A stretch of 64,000 bases of DNA from contig JAUYMS010000050.1 of NCBI GenBank assembly GCA_030698625.1, positions 18,233 through 82,232 on the forward strand, read 5' to 3'. Shown here piece by piece: positions 41,201 to 56,200 of this stretch; the first letter of the stretch is position 1, and every line of letters begins with the position of its first letter. Origin of the DNA: Candidatus Omnitrophota bacterium. GTDB taxonomy: Bacteria; Omnitrophota; Omnitrophia; Omnitrophales; Aquincolibacteriaceae. The position numbers and the translations under genes are program-made. Under the pieces are notes generated by a model, which worked only from the letters and a program-made list of their open reading frames with translations, was not told the DNA's origin and made no database searches.

Positions 41201-44200
41201 TCGCGAGACGGCGAACGAGGAACCGCTTCCTATCGGCACTCGGAAACTGCTGCTCATAAAGGAAATACTTAAAAATGGTAAGGATAACGGCAACAGGCAG
41301 CATGACAACGGACAGACCGGCAAAAGCAAAGCCTCCAATACTGATATGGAGAACGCCCAAAACAGCCACGGCAACAGCCAGCCAGTAGACAACTGTAAAA
41401 AAGCCGGCAGCAATACGCTCAGGCAATGGCGGCATTTCAGGGAGCATCGGAATCTCGTCGCCACCCGTAGCAACCGTTTCACTCGCTGCCGCGAGATCAG
41501 CCAAAGTATCATCGGCCTCATCCGCTCCGGCAGGCGTTTCCACGCCGGAGATGCGGTCTGTCCTATTGATAATGAGACTTTCCATTCTTGTAAACCGTTC
41601 AACAAAGCCGGGACGGAGAGGTACGCGGCCGTTGAGCGTCAACAACTTTTTCATTCGCTCGGCTTCCGCCAGAAATTGTCTCGCTTTGTCCAAATACTCT
41701 CTCATATCGCTTGCGCGAATGAATGTCTGAAGTTGCGTGTGGAGTTTCTTAAGGACATATGCGTCGACCCCGCCTTCAAGTGACATGATGACCGACAATG
41801 CGGCCGTAAGGCCGTGGTCCGCAATTCCTTCCACAATAGGCCTGATATCAAGCTCCGCTTTCACCAAGCCGCGATAGCCGTTCCACATGGACGTTTCTTG
41901 ATTTGACTCCATGGCCGTACGAGTGGCTGTGCGGAGATTCCTCGCGGTGGCGATGATATGACTATCAACGCGATTGCGCATGCCGGCAGAGCTTTCGAGA
42001 GAGCGTGTGTCACCAAAATGAGTCAGCAGCTCGTCATAAACCACTAGCAATGCCCGTATGTAAAGGAATGTATCGATCGCTTCGGAAAGATCACGTATGC
42101 GCGTCGAGGTCCGTTTCCCGAACGCTTCCTTAAAACGACTTTCAATCGTCAACTTTAACTCCCCTAGCAGTTTCCTCTTGCCTGCATCATCGTCAGGAAT
42201 TGTCACACCGGCATCACGGGGCAATAATTTGACTGCCGGAGCAATGGTTGTTGCGGGAGCTTCGATAACGCTATCGGCACCGGATTCACTGTCGGCAGTC
42301 ACGACATCCGCCGTAACCGCAGCCGCATCTCCTGCGCGCGTTTCCGGCAATGTCGGTATCACCGCTGCGAGACGCTTCATTTTTTCCGTAATACGCGGAA
42401 CCGTAGTACTCGTAATCTCCCCAACAAACGAATCGACACCGGCAAGGGCCGCTTCCACTTCGGGAAGCTTTCCGCCCGCGATGAATCCGAATTGATGGCT
42501 GTCCGCCACATCGGCCTTCAACTTCTGCATGGCGTGATCAGCCGCATCGACTGCCGCGAGCATCGCCGGAGTTAACTCCGGAACGGCTTCGGCGGCTTCG
42601 GCGCGTGTCATGCCGTTATTCAGGATAAGATCGACGGTCTCTTCAATGGTTCCGGCGGCTTCATCCAGGTCGAGACGGATGTCCTGGGCCGCCGCACGAA
42701 CTTGGTTGAGTTCATAGGCACGTCCCAGGTTCTGAAAGCTCGCGGCAGCATCTGCCATGCCGCTGACGACGCTTCGACGCAACGCCTCCAACGGAGACAT
42801 CTCACTCTCGGTGCGAAGCTCGGAGCGTGCGGCGTCCTTCACGTGTTGGCGCCAATGATACATATAGGCTCCTTGATATTCCCGTTTGCTGGACAAGCGC
42901 TTCACGAACTCAGCAAGCGCGGCATCATAAGATGCCTGGTTATTCTGCCATGCCAGCAATTGCCCGGGGTTATCGACCAACATCACACTCTGGAAGGCCT
43001 TGTCTTGAATCTGTTTAAGGATGACATCATCCGTGTCGTTCTCACGGATCTTGATAATTTGTCGCACAACTTCAATCGCCTCACGCGTTACGACCGCGGT
43101 CTCCTGATCCTTCTGCGGGTCGAAGGTAAGCATCAAGAGGCCGTTGACGAGGCCCTGAAGTTCCGGATCTTCACCATAGGCTTTAATGGAAACATCCTTG
43201 GGTAATTCGATTGCGTCTCCAAAAAGGGCAGGATAGAATTTTGGGGTCAGGGCAATGGCAGCTTCCACTGAAGGCCGTAATTCAGTATTGGTCATAACTG
43301 CGATGATGTGATTGGTACGCTTAAGCTCTAGCCCAAGATTCGCTTTCGTCCCCAATTCACGCTGATCGGGGAAGTTGATGGCTAAGTTGTTTTCGATTGA
43401 GGTCCGGATAATGGAGCTGTACAGCGCCAGCGCCTCTCGCGGAAAATCTTCAAACGCTGTGTCAGCCGGAAGCTGTACGCGCTCTTGCCCTGCCGGGCTG
43501 TACTGAACGAGTCCGTTCTGATAATCGATGGCCGTCTTGCGAATAGCGGCAAGGTCCAGCTTAGCGATCGTTTCCTTCCAGCGATCAAAACCCTGAGTGT
43601 AGTTGAGTTTGCTGCTTCCTTGGTTGAACACAACCTGAGTGGCCCAGTCGCGAAGAAATCCGATCTGTACGGGTCCGTGTACGGGATCGTCAAAGTTAAA
43701 GTTGGTAATCGGCTTGGAAGCATGCAGATTGTAGATTTCAAGGGCTTGTGTCTGGATCTCTGGTTCGGTCATAAGGGACAAAATAGCAATCGCAAAATTG
43801 GCATCTTGATTACTGCGGATCACACTATTGGCCTGCGCTGTTAGAAATCCGGAATCGCGGTTATCGACGAAGAGACGAAGCCTGCGGCCGCCGCGTAGCT
43901 CGTCGGCCAATTCCACGATGGCTGCTTGAATAGCCACGAACTGTTTAATTTCATCCGGGGTCACGTAGCCGTTCTTGATGGCCGAACCCACCTGCGCCAG
44001 AGTGTACCCCATTGTGAGGTTGCGCATGATATCGGCAGTCTCCAAGTACAGATTGCCCGCAACCGAAGGGCGAATGCCCGCGCTGTAGTTCGATACAAGG
44101 TCCGGGGTAACGCGGCCCTTGCCGAGCTCCGTTCTGATCCCCATCATGTCGTTCATATACTTGGCCAAAGCGCCGGATTTCAGGGCGCGCATTTCAAGCG

Positions 44201-47200
44201 GGAGATTCGGAAAGTGAAAATACAGATTGGCCGCGATGTTATGCACGTACTCGCCGCCGTGGACGAGGACATTGTCACGGCCGAGAGTGATCTTCTTATG
44301 AATGTCACCCGAACGGTGCGAGGCCAAGAAGTCATCCACAAGGACCTCTCCGAGTTCGTGCCGCATAAGCTGTTGAATATAACCCTGTTCGAGAAGGCCG
44401 GTCGTAAGGTCGACGGCGCGCTGCAAACGCGGTGAACTGAGGAGCGTGGCCAAATCCATGTCGCGGCCCTTATCTTCGACGAGGAGGAAGAAGGCCTCGG
44501 GATTTTTGACGATCCAATCCAGATAGATGCGCGCAAACTGTTTGGCCATCCGGTCTTTATCTTCGAGCTTGTCAATGCGACGGCTGAGCGACTGCTCCAC
44601 AGTCAGAATAAGTTTTCTGAGATCCGCATCACGGATAATACTGTTGCGCTCAACGAGGTTGATCTTGAAATCCATTTGATTGATCCGGCGGTTAATGAGG
44701 AAATCGGCAAGAGCGCGTTCATACGATTCCTGCGCAATCATATCCTTAACGACTGCTATTTCCTGTTGAAAGGCCTGCCCCATCTGCGAAATTCTTTGGT
44801 GCACCGCGGCGATATCGGCTTGCTGGCTCCCATATGCGGCACCGGCTGGACGGACCCCGCTGAAGCGGTCGAGCGGGCGGATATACGGCTGAAAACTCGG
44901 CGGCGACGGGGCCAGACCGGTACGCGGATATTCGGGATAATCGGGAATCTCGCTTGCCTTAATAAAGGGCGGTACATAAACTCGCATTTCGATAGGCCAG
45001 GCACGCATCTCAGCGAGTCCGTGCCCGGCATAAATGGCATCCTGCAGGACGAGTTCGGCATTGCGAATGTCGCGGCGATCTTCCACCGCCAGATTCCGGT
45101 ACCAATCGCGTGGGGTGTAATATAGCTGTCCCGGGGTAACAATACTGTGGATCCAATTCCGTTCGCGTTGAAGCGCTCGTCTCGCAATCAACAGTCGTGA
45201 ATCTAAATCAGCCTTCGCCTCGTCGGTCGTCGCCTCAGCCAATTGCCTCGTCAAATCTTCTACCGTTCTCTGGGCCTGAATGAATCCGGCTTCATGAATC
45301 TGCGCTCTGTTATATTTATCAGCATTCATGGTCTGGAGAATATGCAGGTGCACATTTTCTTCATTACCCCCATTACGGCGGAAAAAGACTTCACCGGCAG
45401 CGCGTGCCCAAGCCGTTCCTAGCAGTTCGGACCAGGTCATCTTCCCGAGATTATTCGCCTGGCGGGATGCATTCCACGGGTTCGTTTGCCAATAATCTGC
45501 GATCGACTGACGCGCGGTAAATGGCAGCAGCATCTCGACAGATTCCTGTCTCCACGTAAACAGATCGTTAATGTCGCTGATCGTATGCCTGTTAAAATCA
45601 TTTTTCCGCATTTCATAGATGGCCCCGTCACTGTGTGTTTCGTACCAGAGGCCGTACTTTGCAGCCCAATCATGCTTTTCGTAAACACGCTGTCCCACCG
45701 CGGGAAGCTTACGATCAAGGAAAGTCTTCGTGTAATCGATGTTCCACGCCAGGGCTTCCAGAAACTTCTGACTCCACTCGGCCGTAAACTCAGACTTAGC
45801 GAAATAAGGTTTCAGTACCTGCCGATACCAGTCTAGGGTGGTATAGTGCCGACGCGCATCTGTAAAAATCCCCATCTTCTCGAGTGCCGCGCGCAATTCA
45901 GGGGTAATCACACCTGTTTCAAGATCAAAACCCGACTCGGCAAGCTCTGCCTTTTCGTCGTCAGCGATATCCCCAAGCGTGCGGGGAACCGAAGCACGGC
46001 GCAGGAAGTCGATGATGAGCGGACGTAACTTATTGAACTCTGCAGTCTCGGCAACCGTGAGCTGGTCTGAGGTAATGTGACGCACACTAGGGGCCTGGTA
46101 TGAAGAAGTACGGCGGATCTGGCCGACCATGTCGGGATAATTAGCAGCCACATAGATTTTTTGCTCTAAAGACAGACCCTTCAGTGTGCCCGTGACATTT
46201 TTCAGTGAAACATCCGCAAGGCTTACAACCGGGGAACTGCCCCATACGCGCGCACGATCTACTTCATCAACAAGAACGATCGGCGGGAGAATAGGCGCTT
46301 CGGCCGACTCGACCGGCGGAGCCGGTTTCACGTCGGGACGGACAGCCGTATCTTGCACCACAACCTTTGTCTCAGCTGCCTTAACTTCGACGGGTTCTTT
46401 TGCGATATTTTCTTCGACGACTACCGTGACAGTACTGTCTAAAACACTGGGGATTAAAGGTCGAGGTGCTAATACCTCACCCGGAATTGTAAAACTCATG
46501 AAGAGCGAAGCGAGAGCAAGTACGCCGGCGTAGATTATGCCTCGGACTAGACTTCGAAAGCGGGGATGCCTGCGAGTTGGCGCGCGTGCCAGCGGCAAGT
46601 GCACTTCGGCCGGCGTGGGTTTGGCGATCTGGTCTGCCGCGGCCTCTCCGCCTTGAGCAAGCGTATCCGGCAAATTCGGGATTGCTGCGGGAATGCGGCC
46701 CATCTTCGTCTGAATCCGAGTGATTCTGTCATCGTCTTTGAGCGAAGCCTCGAAGTCGCTGAAGACGGCTCCGACTGACTCATGCTTACCCAGCTGCAAG
46801 AACCCATATTGTGCGGAATCGGTAAGAGCAGCCTTCAAATCCGTAAGGGATTGCTGCGTCGCGACAAACACTTGATCAAGAGACGCGGTGATCCCCGGCA
46901 CGACCGAAGCTGCTTCAACGCGTGTGATTTTTGCTTCGAGCACACGGTCCATGGTCGCCTCGACAGACTGCAGTGCATCCTGAAAATCCAGGCGAATATC
47001 CTGAAGAGCAGCACGTACCCGGTTGAGCTCATAGGCCCTGCCCCCGTCTTCAAAGGCCGCAGCCGCAGCTGCCATTTGCCCGACAACAGTTTTACGCAAC
47101 TCATCAAGGGCGCTTGGTGCATCCGCCTCATTAAGTCGCAATTCAGATCTCTTCCTATTTGCGGCGTCGATGATTTTTTGCAGAAATTGTACCCGTTCCC

Positions 47201-50200
47201 AAATCTCTGCATTCCTGCGCCTAAATTCTTTGATCTGCGCACGATTAAATTTTTCAATACCCTGCGCCAGTCCATCCAGCTCTGTCTGGAGTGTTTGCAT
47301 CTCAGCGGCTGCCTCATCGGCCGTAGGCGCCCCGGCGGGTTGCTGCCGAACCGGGGGGGCCACCTTTGTCGGTTGTTTCTCTGTGGGCTCTGCTTTGGCC
47401 GGAGCGGCTTGCTTGACTACCGTTTCTTGCTTCGGAGCCGGCTGCCTTTTTTTCTCTTGCTTCTTCTCTTTTGTCTTTTCGTCCTTGGCCAACTGTTCAC
47501 GCTGTATCTCGGGCGTCGACACCAACTGCACACCGACAGTCACGATGCCGGACCCACGGAACGCGGCACCAATTCTCGACGCCAGTTTCTTCCATTTAGG
47601 GGTGGCGGCCAAAGCCGCTTCACGTCCCGGAACTTCAGCTCCGGCAATTGAGGTATCGTCGTCTTTATGAAACGTGTCGCCCGACGCCGCGACGGCACGC
47701 GCAGCATCGCTTAAGGTCTTAAGGGTACCGGTTAGCGACAACTCCTGCACTCCCTGAAAAATTTCGGTGAGACCCGGCACCTTCCGCGCCTTTCCGAAAA
47801 TCGTGATCACGGCCTCCGTTAATGCCTTGCCCAGTTGTTTCCGCAAAAGCCTGCGGTCAAAAGGCAGGTTATCGCTGATACCGTCGGTAAAGGCAAACAC
47901 CCGGGTACCGGGTTTCAGATCCGTCATGATGCGGTGGTGATCACGAATCACACCGTTCTTTTCGAAATCGGGACCTATACTCTCATCAAATACCTCCGAT
48001 TTTCTGCGACCCGTGATCGAGTCAAGCGTACGCCTGCGCAGCCCGAGGTAGTAATCTAAGATTAGCGGCGTCTTGATTTTTTCTTCCAGAGGCGCTACGG
48101 ACTGAGCCCTCCCGATAAGTAGCTGCGTGCCATCCGGCTGTACGGCAACCACCGAACCGTCGCCGATGTTAAGACCGATGGCCGCAAATCGCTTTTTTAA
48201 GGGATCCCGCTCGTCGCGAGTTTCGGGGTATTCCCAAAGAACAACAACGGAGAGCGTCGTGCCCGCATTCGGGTTGATCCCGCGTTTCGCCGCTTTGGCT
48301 TCGCCGAGACTTATATTCGCGGTCTGAACCGCTGCCTCCAAGATCGTCATCACTTCTCCGGGCGTTGTGGCACTGTTCACCTTCTCGGCGCTGATCTCCC
48401 GGTCAAGGACTCCCACGACATGCTGTGATGCGAAATCACCGTCGCCGTATCCCCCCATGCCGTCGGCAACAATGATCAGGCCGCGGTCGGCGTCCGCGAG
48501 AACGGTATCTTCATTATTGGGGCTGACATCGGGTTTGCGATTCTGAGCGGTTCGGTACACGGCGGGAACACTAGCCGTTTGGACTTTCACGGTTGTAAGC
48601 TCGCGAATCCGCGCCTGTTCCACTCGTGATTCGAAGGCCGAAACCTGTTCCAGGGTATCTAACGCCGGCATATCGATGCCCAATCGGCCGGCCCGAGCGG
48701 TGACGGCCGCAATACGTCTATCCAAATCGGCTCTCGTTTGTGCTAATCGTTTCCCGAAATGGTCGAGTTCTTCCGGTGTAGTAATTTCGCGCACCTCCAT
48801 GCCGATCTTTCGTGCCTGTTCAATAACGGGCGCAACTCGACGACGGAATTCCTCGGCGGCTTGCTCAATAATCTTCGCAAACTCGTCGGCCTGGGCCACA
48901 GTATTCAATTGAGGAACCGGAACTCCCAGGCGGCCGGCCGTCTGCTCCAGGGCGACGACACGGCGGTTAAATACTATCTGCACCTGCCGAAGAACTTCTT
49001 CAAACTCTCTAGCCTGTTGAATACGACTTAATTCCGGGACGTCTATGCCCAAGTCGCCGGCCTTTGCGATCAATCTCAGCACAAGTGCGCTGAACGCGGC
49101 ATCCTCAAGCGCCACCTTGCCTTCAAAATCCTTAACAGCCGGCTCATTCTCCATAACCGGCACGTCGATCCCCAACTGACCGGCCTTCGCCGTGGCACGC
49201 TCGATTCTGCTCCTTAGTTCATCACCGATATCGTGGCGCTTCAATGCCGCCGCGTAATAATCGGCGATTGCCCGGCGGTCCGTTTCTATTTGATGGATGA
49301 AACGCTTGTAGATTTCAAGCTCTGTATTCGCTCTATTGGTATCGTGAACGGCACTGGCGTCTAGCGCTTCATTGATCGCATCCTTCTGGCTCAGCACCCA
49401 GTCGCTGTTATCCTTGTTCTGGTCGATGCTGAACCAAACCGATGCCAAGCTCACTCTCACCTCGATCGCAGTATCTAAAATATTAGATGTCTCAGCGATT
49501 TCCACCCGAACCCTCCTATAATCAGTCAGAACATCGGGGGCATCGAGATTACTAAGGTCATAAGCGGCCTTGAACTCCTCAGTCAACCTTTGAGCTTCCG
49601 ACACGGCGGCACTCAATGCCTGATCAATTTCGCTTTTTCTCACGATTGTCAGATCCTGGAACTCAGCTCCCCACAAATCCGTCGCCACTTTGTCGAACTC
49701 TTGCCTCACCGCCTCATTCAAAGCGGACAAGCCCTGTCGGGCTGCCAAATACGCCGCGTCGCTTGCCGCTTTATCAAGATGTGTCACAAACTCGGCCGTC
49801 GCCGTAACCTGCTGCTCAATGGCTTCGAGGAAAGCGACGTCGGTATTCGTCTCGGCTCGCAGCTCGGAGCGGGCCTGCACACCCGTTTCCAAACGAGTCG
49901 TCACCTTCTCCTGATTTTTCTGAGTCGTCGGCCAATCTGTCTTCGACTTCACGAAATGCTCGGCCATGGCAATAATCTCGGGGCCGTATTTCTTGACCGT
50001 AAGCGGGTCCGTCTTGAAGCTCGCGATGATATTCTGCATTTCCGCCTCCGACGGACGTGCCTCACCATGCCACATGTGGTGCATGCGAACCCCGTACCGG
50101 AGAGTCACTTCGCGCTTCGTGCGCTCGACGGCCTGACCGTCCCGCATCAGGGGGTCGCCGGCGGCATCGACTACCGCATAGGGCTTCTCATCCTGAAAAA

Positions 50201-53200
50201 GTGCCGTGATGGCCTGCAATCTGCCGGCGGGATCTTTCCAACCATCGATGAGAAGATTCGTGGTCGTTCCAATGACCGCTCCAACTTGAATGGAACCGGT
50301 TCTCTCGTCATCAAAGTTAAAACCATTTGCCCACATAGGATGTTGTGTCATTGCCGAAAAGAGATTTTGGACCAGTTTCTGGATGTCCGGGCGAAGATTA
50401 GCTTCTTCCCCCTGAGGCACGGACGAGAGAATCAAAACAAGATTCCAGTAATCCATCGGGATTTCCAAACGCTTGCGAACCCCGTTCGAACCGTTAATAA
50501 CGCCATAATCACGGCGGCCGTTGCGATTCAGTTCCCGGCCCCAGAGCATTTCAAGCGCCTCCTGAATCTGCTCGCGCTCCTCATACCGCTGCTGCAGTTG
50601 ATCGACACTGGCTAGGCCGTTTTCCGCCATCTCAACCACGCCTCCGGCATAATGCCGGCCAAAATCAAGCCCGAAGGCAGTCTCTACGGCAAGCTTTCTC
50701 GTCCAGTGCCGCAGGACAGAATAAGGATCTCTGCCGCGACTGTCATGGGTGCGCTCGGCCTGGGCTTGGAGGCGAATGGCATCCCGCTGCAGCTTATTGG
50801 CAAAATCAATACCTAGAATGTAGTCCGCCGGAATCTCCGGGGCATCTATTGTCGTACCGGTCCCGGCTTTTTCCCTGACGAGACTCGCGTACTTGCCCGC
50901 CAGCGTATCGAGCATAATCTGACGGATCCTCGGATCATCTGCCGGCTTGTAATACGCATCAATAAAACCGGCATCGCGGATTTCTTTCAGGCGCATGAGT
51001 ACTCGGTAATGGAGAGCGTCCGGATAGCGCCCGAGAACCGTCTTCATGTCCGTCGCCCCTTCCGGCCAGAAAGCCCGCTCGGCCAGTATCTGAAAGAAAA
51101 TGGCCTTTGACACGTTTTCGGCGTCGACGATATTCAAGCGGTACGTGCCCGCAGGATCACCCTGCATGCGCATCTGAAGATTCGGATAAGGCGTCGTATA
51201 GCGGGGCAAAGTATAGGGTTTACGGCCTTGGTCTCGGTGAACCCAGAGTTCGGGGAAATTACCGCCGAGCACTCCGCGCTGTTCTATTTCTGCCGGAATC
51301 AGCGTGTCATACCAGTATTTCGCGTTCGCGGTTTCATAAAAGATGCGCTTAAATTGTGTTGCGATCGCGTTCTCAAACTTATAAGCACCCATATCTTTAA
51401 AGTAGGGCGACATAATCTTGTCAGGGCCCGGAACATACATAAAGTTCTTGTTGTTCAGAGACCGTCTGAGCACCTCGTAAAAATTCTGTGGCTGATACCA
51501 GTGATGCCCGGATCTCGGAAAGAGTTCCGGATGCCCATGATGTTCCCAGACGCGGTGCTGAAACTCAATAAGCGCCGTCATCATCATAAAACCCATATAA
51601 CTCTTATACTTCACCTTCGGAACCTTGCTCCACCCATCGTCCAAGACGACCCACTCGTCATAGTCGATAACATTCAAGAAGCCTAGACCGCGCCAAAGAT
51701 CCGGCAGATCCTCGTCTTCGGTAATGTAACCGTCATTGACCATTTTGCTGAGCGCCTCCTGGGTTATCTTCTGAGCATATTGAAGGGAGCCGATAAAGTC
51801 ACGCTGTTGCCAGGAACCCCGCGTGTAATCCACGCCGTAGATCATCATCCACGGCGCGAGCATCTTTGCCGCAAAATCATCGGCATCAAAAGTCTCTTCC
51901 CCTTCGAGCGAAAAACCCTCGCCTTCTCCGAAGATCACTTTCGCATAATCGGCAAGATACTCCGTTCCTGCAAATGGCTTCTCGTGCTTGATCTGGTAAT
52001 CGGGGTCCTTGGACTGACTTTCTTTGAAAATTTGTATCATCTTGACGAATTCAGCCGGTGTGATCGTGATGCCGTGCCGCTCCGCAATTTCAATCACGCG
52101 CGTCTCGTCTGCTGTAAGCGCGCGGACCGGGCCCTGCTCTTCTGCCGCTTGGGGAGCCTGGACTGCGGCCTGAACCGCGGCCCGCTGCGCACCCGCAGGG
52201 ACCTGCATCTCGTCCACTTTTAATTCCAAAGCCGGCGGAGTCGACGGCAGCTTGTCAGCCGGTTGACCTCCCAAGCGACTGGCGAGAATACCCAAAAAGA
52301 GAAAGATTCCCAAGAACAGTATTAGCCAGAATTGGCGGCGGGTTTTGACGGATTTTTTTGCCGCAGGCGGCTGCTCTTCTGCCGCCTTCGCGTCCACGGC
52401 GGACTCCTTCTTCAGAGCGGCTTGCACCTCCTCGGGAGCAAGTGACGTAAGACGATAACGATAGGCCTCGCCGATCTTGTTGATATGCCGTACCACGTTT
52501 TCGCGAAAACGGCCGTAGTGTTCGTTTTCTTGATTGAGTGTGACGACACCGAAATTGACGGCGTGCTTGAGCGCGGCATCGAGGCCGAACTCTTTCAAGA
52601 CTTCGTATTCATCCGCATAAAGAATTTTATCCAGAACGCCGCCAAGCCGCAGATTGATAGTCGCTGCCATCTCCGCGATAGCCAGCGTATCGTTTGACAC
52701 CGCGACCGCTTCACGCACCTTCGTCACGCTGTCATTGTCTTCGCTCAGGGCTCTGCCTAGTTCCAAAAGCTTAGTCGCCCGGTTTTGTTCCCACTGCGAT
52801 AATGCTTCCCGAATATTCGCTTCCTCACCCTGAATGATGGTCGGCGTAAAATGCAATACCCAATCCACGAGACGTTCGGCGGCCTCGTTCAGTTCACCCA
52901 CAAATTCATCGAGGCTATTGGCTAAGGCTGCCTTGGCATCATTGATCCGCGCCTCTAGCGACGCGGCTTGCGCTTCATCGGTGGGCTCGGTGACGTCTTC
53001 GAGTTTATACCTCTGAGCGGCAGCCATGAGATCGGTGACCCGGTCTGCGAACTCGGCAGCGCCCGGCACTTTGGGTTCGCCTGCGTCAAATAAGCCGAGT
53101 CTAACATCATTGAAGCGGTCCGTAATTCTTCCGACTTCGGTTTTTATGGTTTGCGATACCGCACCTTCCCGCGTGGCCGCTTGAACCACGATGGGTAATT

Positions 53201-56200
53201 CGGTGAGCGTCCCGATTTCGCCAAAGAACGGCTGCATGATGCCTTTGATCTGATCTTGCAGCGTGGATTCCATGCGCTTACCGCCGGGCGCCTCTGCATC
53301 TGCCGCTTCGCGGTAAAAGGTAGCCGTAAAGTCTGCCGGCGTTACGGTATCAACACTCGTATACAGTACCCCGAGAGCATCCGTGATGCGGCTCTGCAAA
53401 CCTTCAACATAACGATTCTGAACGGCGTCCAGTGCCGTCCCCGCCGACTGCGCCTCCGGAATTAGGGCGCCAAAGTTACTATGAAGCTCTTGTTCATGTG
53501 CATTTAGCCTGGAAGCGCGCTGTAAGTCTTCGGGCTTCAGAGCACTCGATTCGGTGCCGGTTTGACGAATGCCTTCAATGAGACTTGTCTGATACTGCCG
53601 CACCGCTTCGCCGACTGCTGTCCTGACGACTTCAACCGCCGCATCGAGTGATGTGCTGTGTTCGTCCGCGTTGTATCCAGCCCTCTCTCTGATTTCTGCG
53701 GCTTGAGTCCTAACCGTCTCAAGCACCTGAGCAAGTACGCTCAACTGTTCTGCAACATCCGCTTCGAGGTTTGCGATAACAGCATCGTTAATGAGTGCGG
53801 CAATGGCCGACACCTGCGTCGTAAAAGGTGCTGCCAATTCACTAATGGCGGTAGCGACCGCGGCCGCTGATTGTTTGGCTGCCTCGATCTGTTCTTCCAG
53901 GGTATCCGCTTCAACCTTTGTCGCCGGCCGTTCCACGGCCGTTACTCCATACTTCGCGGCGTCAGCCATAAGGCCGTCAACACGCTGTTCCAGAAGTCCG
54001 CGTGCTGTCTCAAGCTCTGCGGCCAGAGCATCGGCATCTTGCTTCGTCGCCGGACGCTCCGGGGTCATCCCGTATTTGTCCGCGTCAGCCATAAGGCCGT
54101 CAACGCGGTCTTTGAGAGCCTGTTTGGCTTTCTCCACGGCTTCGCCAAGCGCGTTATAGGCTTCAAAATCAGACGGCTCTTCGGCTTTCACACCGTAACT
54201 CCAAGCTGCTTCCATAAGCATTGAGACGTTGTAAGCAAACTGTTGACCGGCACGCGTCACATTCGCTTCAAGCTCGTCGGCACCCTTCTTATCCTCAGGC
54301 CTTGCAGGCGTAACCCCGTAACGCGCGGATTCTGCCATGAGTTGATCGACACGCTCCTCCAGAAGTCCCCGTGCCGTCTCAAGCTCTGTTTCTAAACTAT
54401 CCGCGGCTTCGGGTGTCGTCGGCAGTTCCGGTACCAATCCATACTTCGCGGCTTCGTCCATCAAACCGGATACGCGATTACCGAGTTCACGATTGAGCTG
54501 ATCAATTTGATCGGTCAGCTGATTTGCCTGAGCAAGCGTTGTCGGTCTCTCCGGCGTAATCTTATAACGGCCGGCTTCCTCCATTAAACTGTCAATACGT
54601 GTTTCCAATTCCTGCCGTGCGGCCATAATCTGCTGCTCCAACGCTTTCTCACCTGCGACTGTCGTTGGGTTCTCAGTTCGTAATTCAAATTCAGCCGCTT
54701 GGGATTGGAGGGTTTCGACCCGCTCGGTAAAGTCTTGCTTTGCTGCGGCATAGGCCTGCTCGACTTCGTTAGCCTTTTCTTTGTGACCGGCACGAACGGC
54801 ATCACGCGCTTGACCGTATATAGGAAGGGCCCGGATTTGCAGGATCTCCGCTAAGAACTGCTCTTGAAGGCCGCGGGTTGCAGCAGTTTGGTTTTTTGCT
54901 GAAAAATCATCGGGTTCCGCCATAGCGTCACGAAGAGCGTTGTAACTTTGGATCATACGCCCCTGAACACCCGCCACAAATCTCTCCTGCAGCGACTGAA
55001 ACACCGCATCGGCCTCGTCCTGCTCTGCGAGCATCTCACCGAGTAAATCTTCAGCGTCAGTCCGTAACTCCGAACGATCCTTGGGTAAAAATTGACTGAA
55101 CTCTCGCTGTAGTTGCTTTTCTCTTTTCACCACCCGCGCGGCTCTTAGCAGATCCGCCGGTCTCAGATCGACGTCTGGCGTATCACCCTGTCTGATTCCT
55201 GCAATCAGCGCCTGCTGATAAGCTTTGACTGCGGCGTTAATAGCCGTCTTAACACGGCCCACGGCCTCTGTAAGAGATGTTCCATGAGCCGCTTCGCTAT
55301 ACCCGTCCGTCTCACGAACCTCAGCCGCCCTCCTCCCTGTTATATCCCACAACTGCGTGAGAGACGTGAGTCGTTCGCTGACATCAGCTTCAATGTTCTC
55401 ACCCGCGGCTCGTTCGATAGCACTGCGGATGGCCTCAATCTCCGCAAGGGCTCCCTTGTCAAAACCTGCGATGATCGTATGAATAGCCGCAGAGGCTTCG
55501 TCGGCCGGTTCCTCGACCAGTTCTGCCGATTCGGGCTCTTCTCCCAAGCTAGACAAAATCGCGGCAGCCCTTGCATTATAGAGTGCTGAAATTCTGGCCC
55601 CTTCATCGGCCACTTCATCTTCAATTGCTTCCAGTTTTGCCGGAAAGATGGGGTCATCCCGACGCTGATCAAACGCTGCTTGTAATGACTCTAAAAGGGG
55701 CTTCATCTCGGCTGCGAGTTCGAAATAACCTTCTTGAGCGGTCATGGCAGTAATTCGCGGTTCGAACGCGACCAACGCCGCTTTTGCGCGGTCTCCCTGC
55801 TCCCTAATCGCGGCGACAAGTTCCGTATTGTGAACGATTTCTGTTTCCAAAACGTCCGCAGCCGCCTTTGTGGACGGCCTTTCGGGACTCATGCCATACT
55901 CGCTTGCATCAGTCATCAGTCCGTTAACGCGCTGCTCCAGAAGTGCACGTGCATTTTCAATCGCTTGAGCGAGTTCATCGGCGCCCTGCTTTGTCGTCGG
56001 ACGCCCGAGCGTCATCCCATAGCGCCCCGCATCAGCCATCAGGCCGTCAACTCGCTGTTCTAGAAGTCCGCGTTCATCTTCAATCGCTGAAGCGAGTTCA
56101 TCGGCAGCTTGTTTCGTCGTCGGGCGCTCAGCCGTCATTCCATAGTGCCCTGCATCAATCATCAACTGCTCGACACGCGACTCATGGGCGGCTTTCGCCG

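Noticed and set aside
54676..54690. FELR in EFELRTENP as another separator
   Set aside because: It lacks the R-S pair, lies inside a 41-residue repeat unit and not between domains, and other repeat copies have no such motif.
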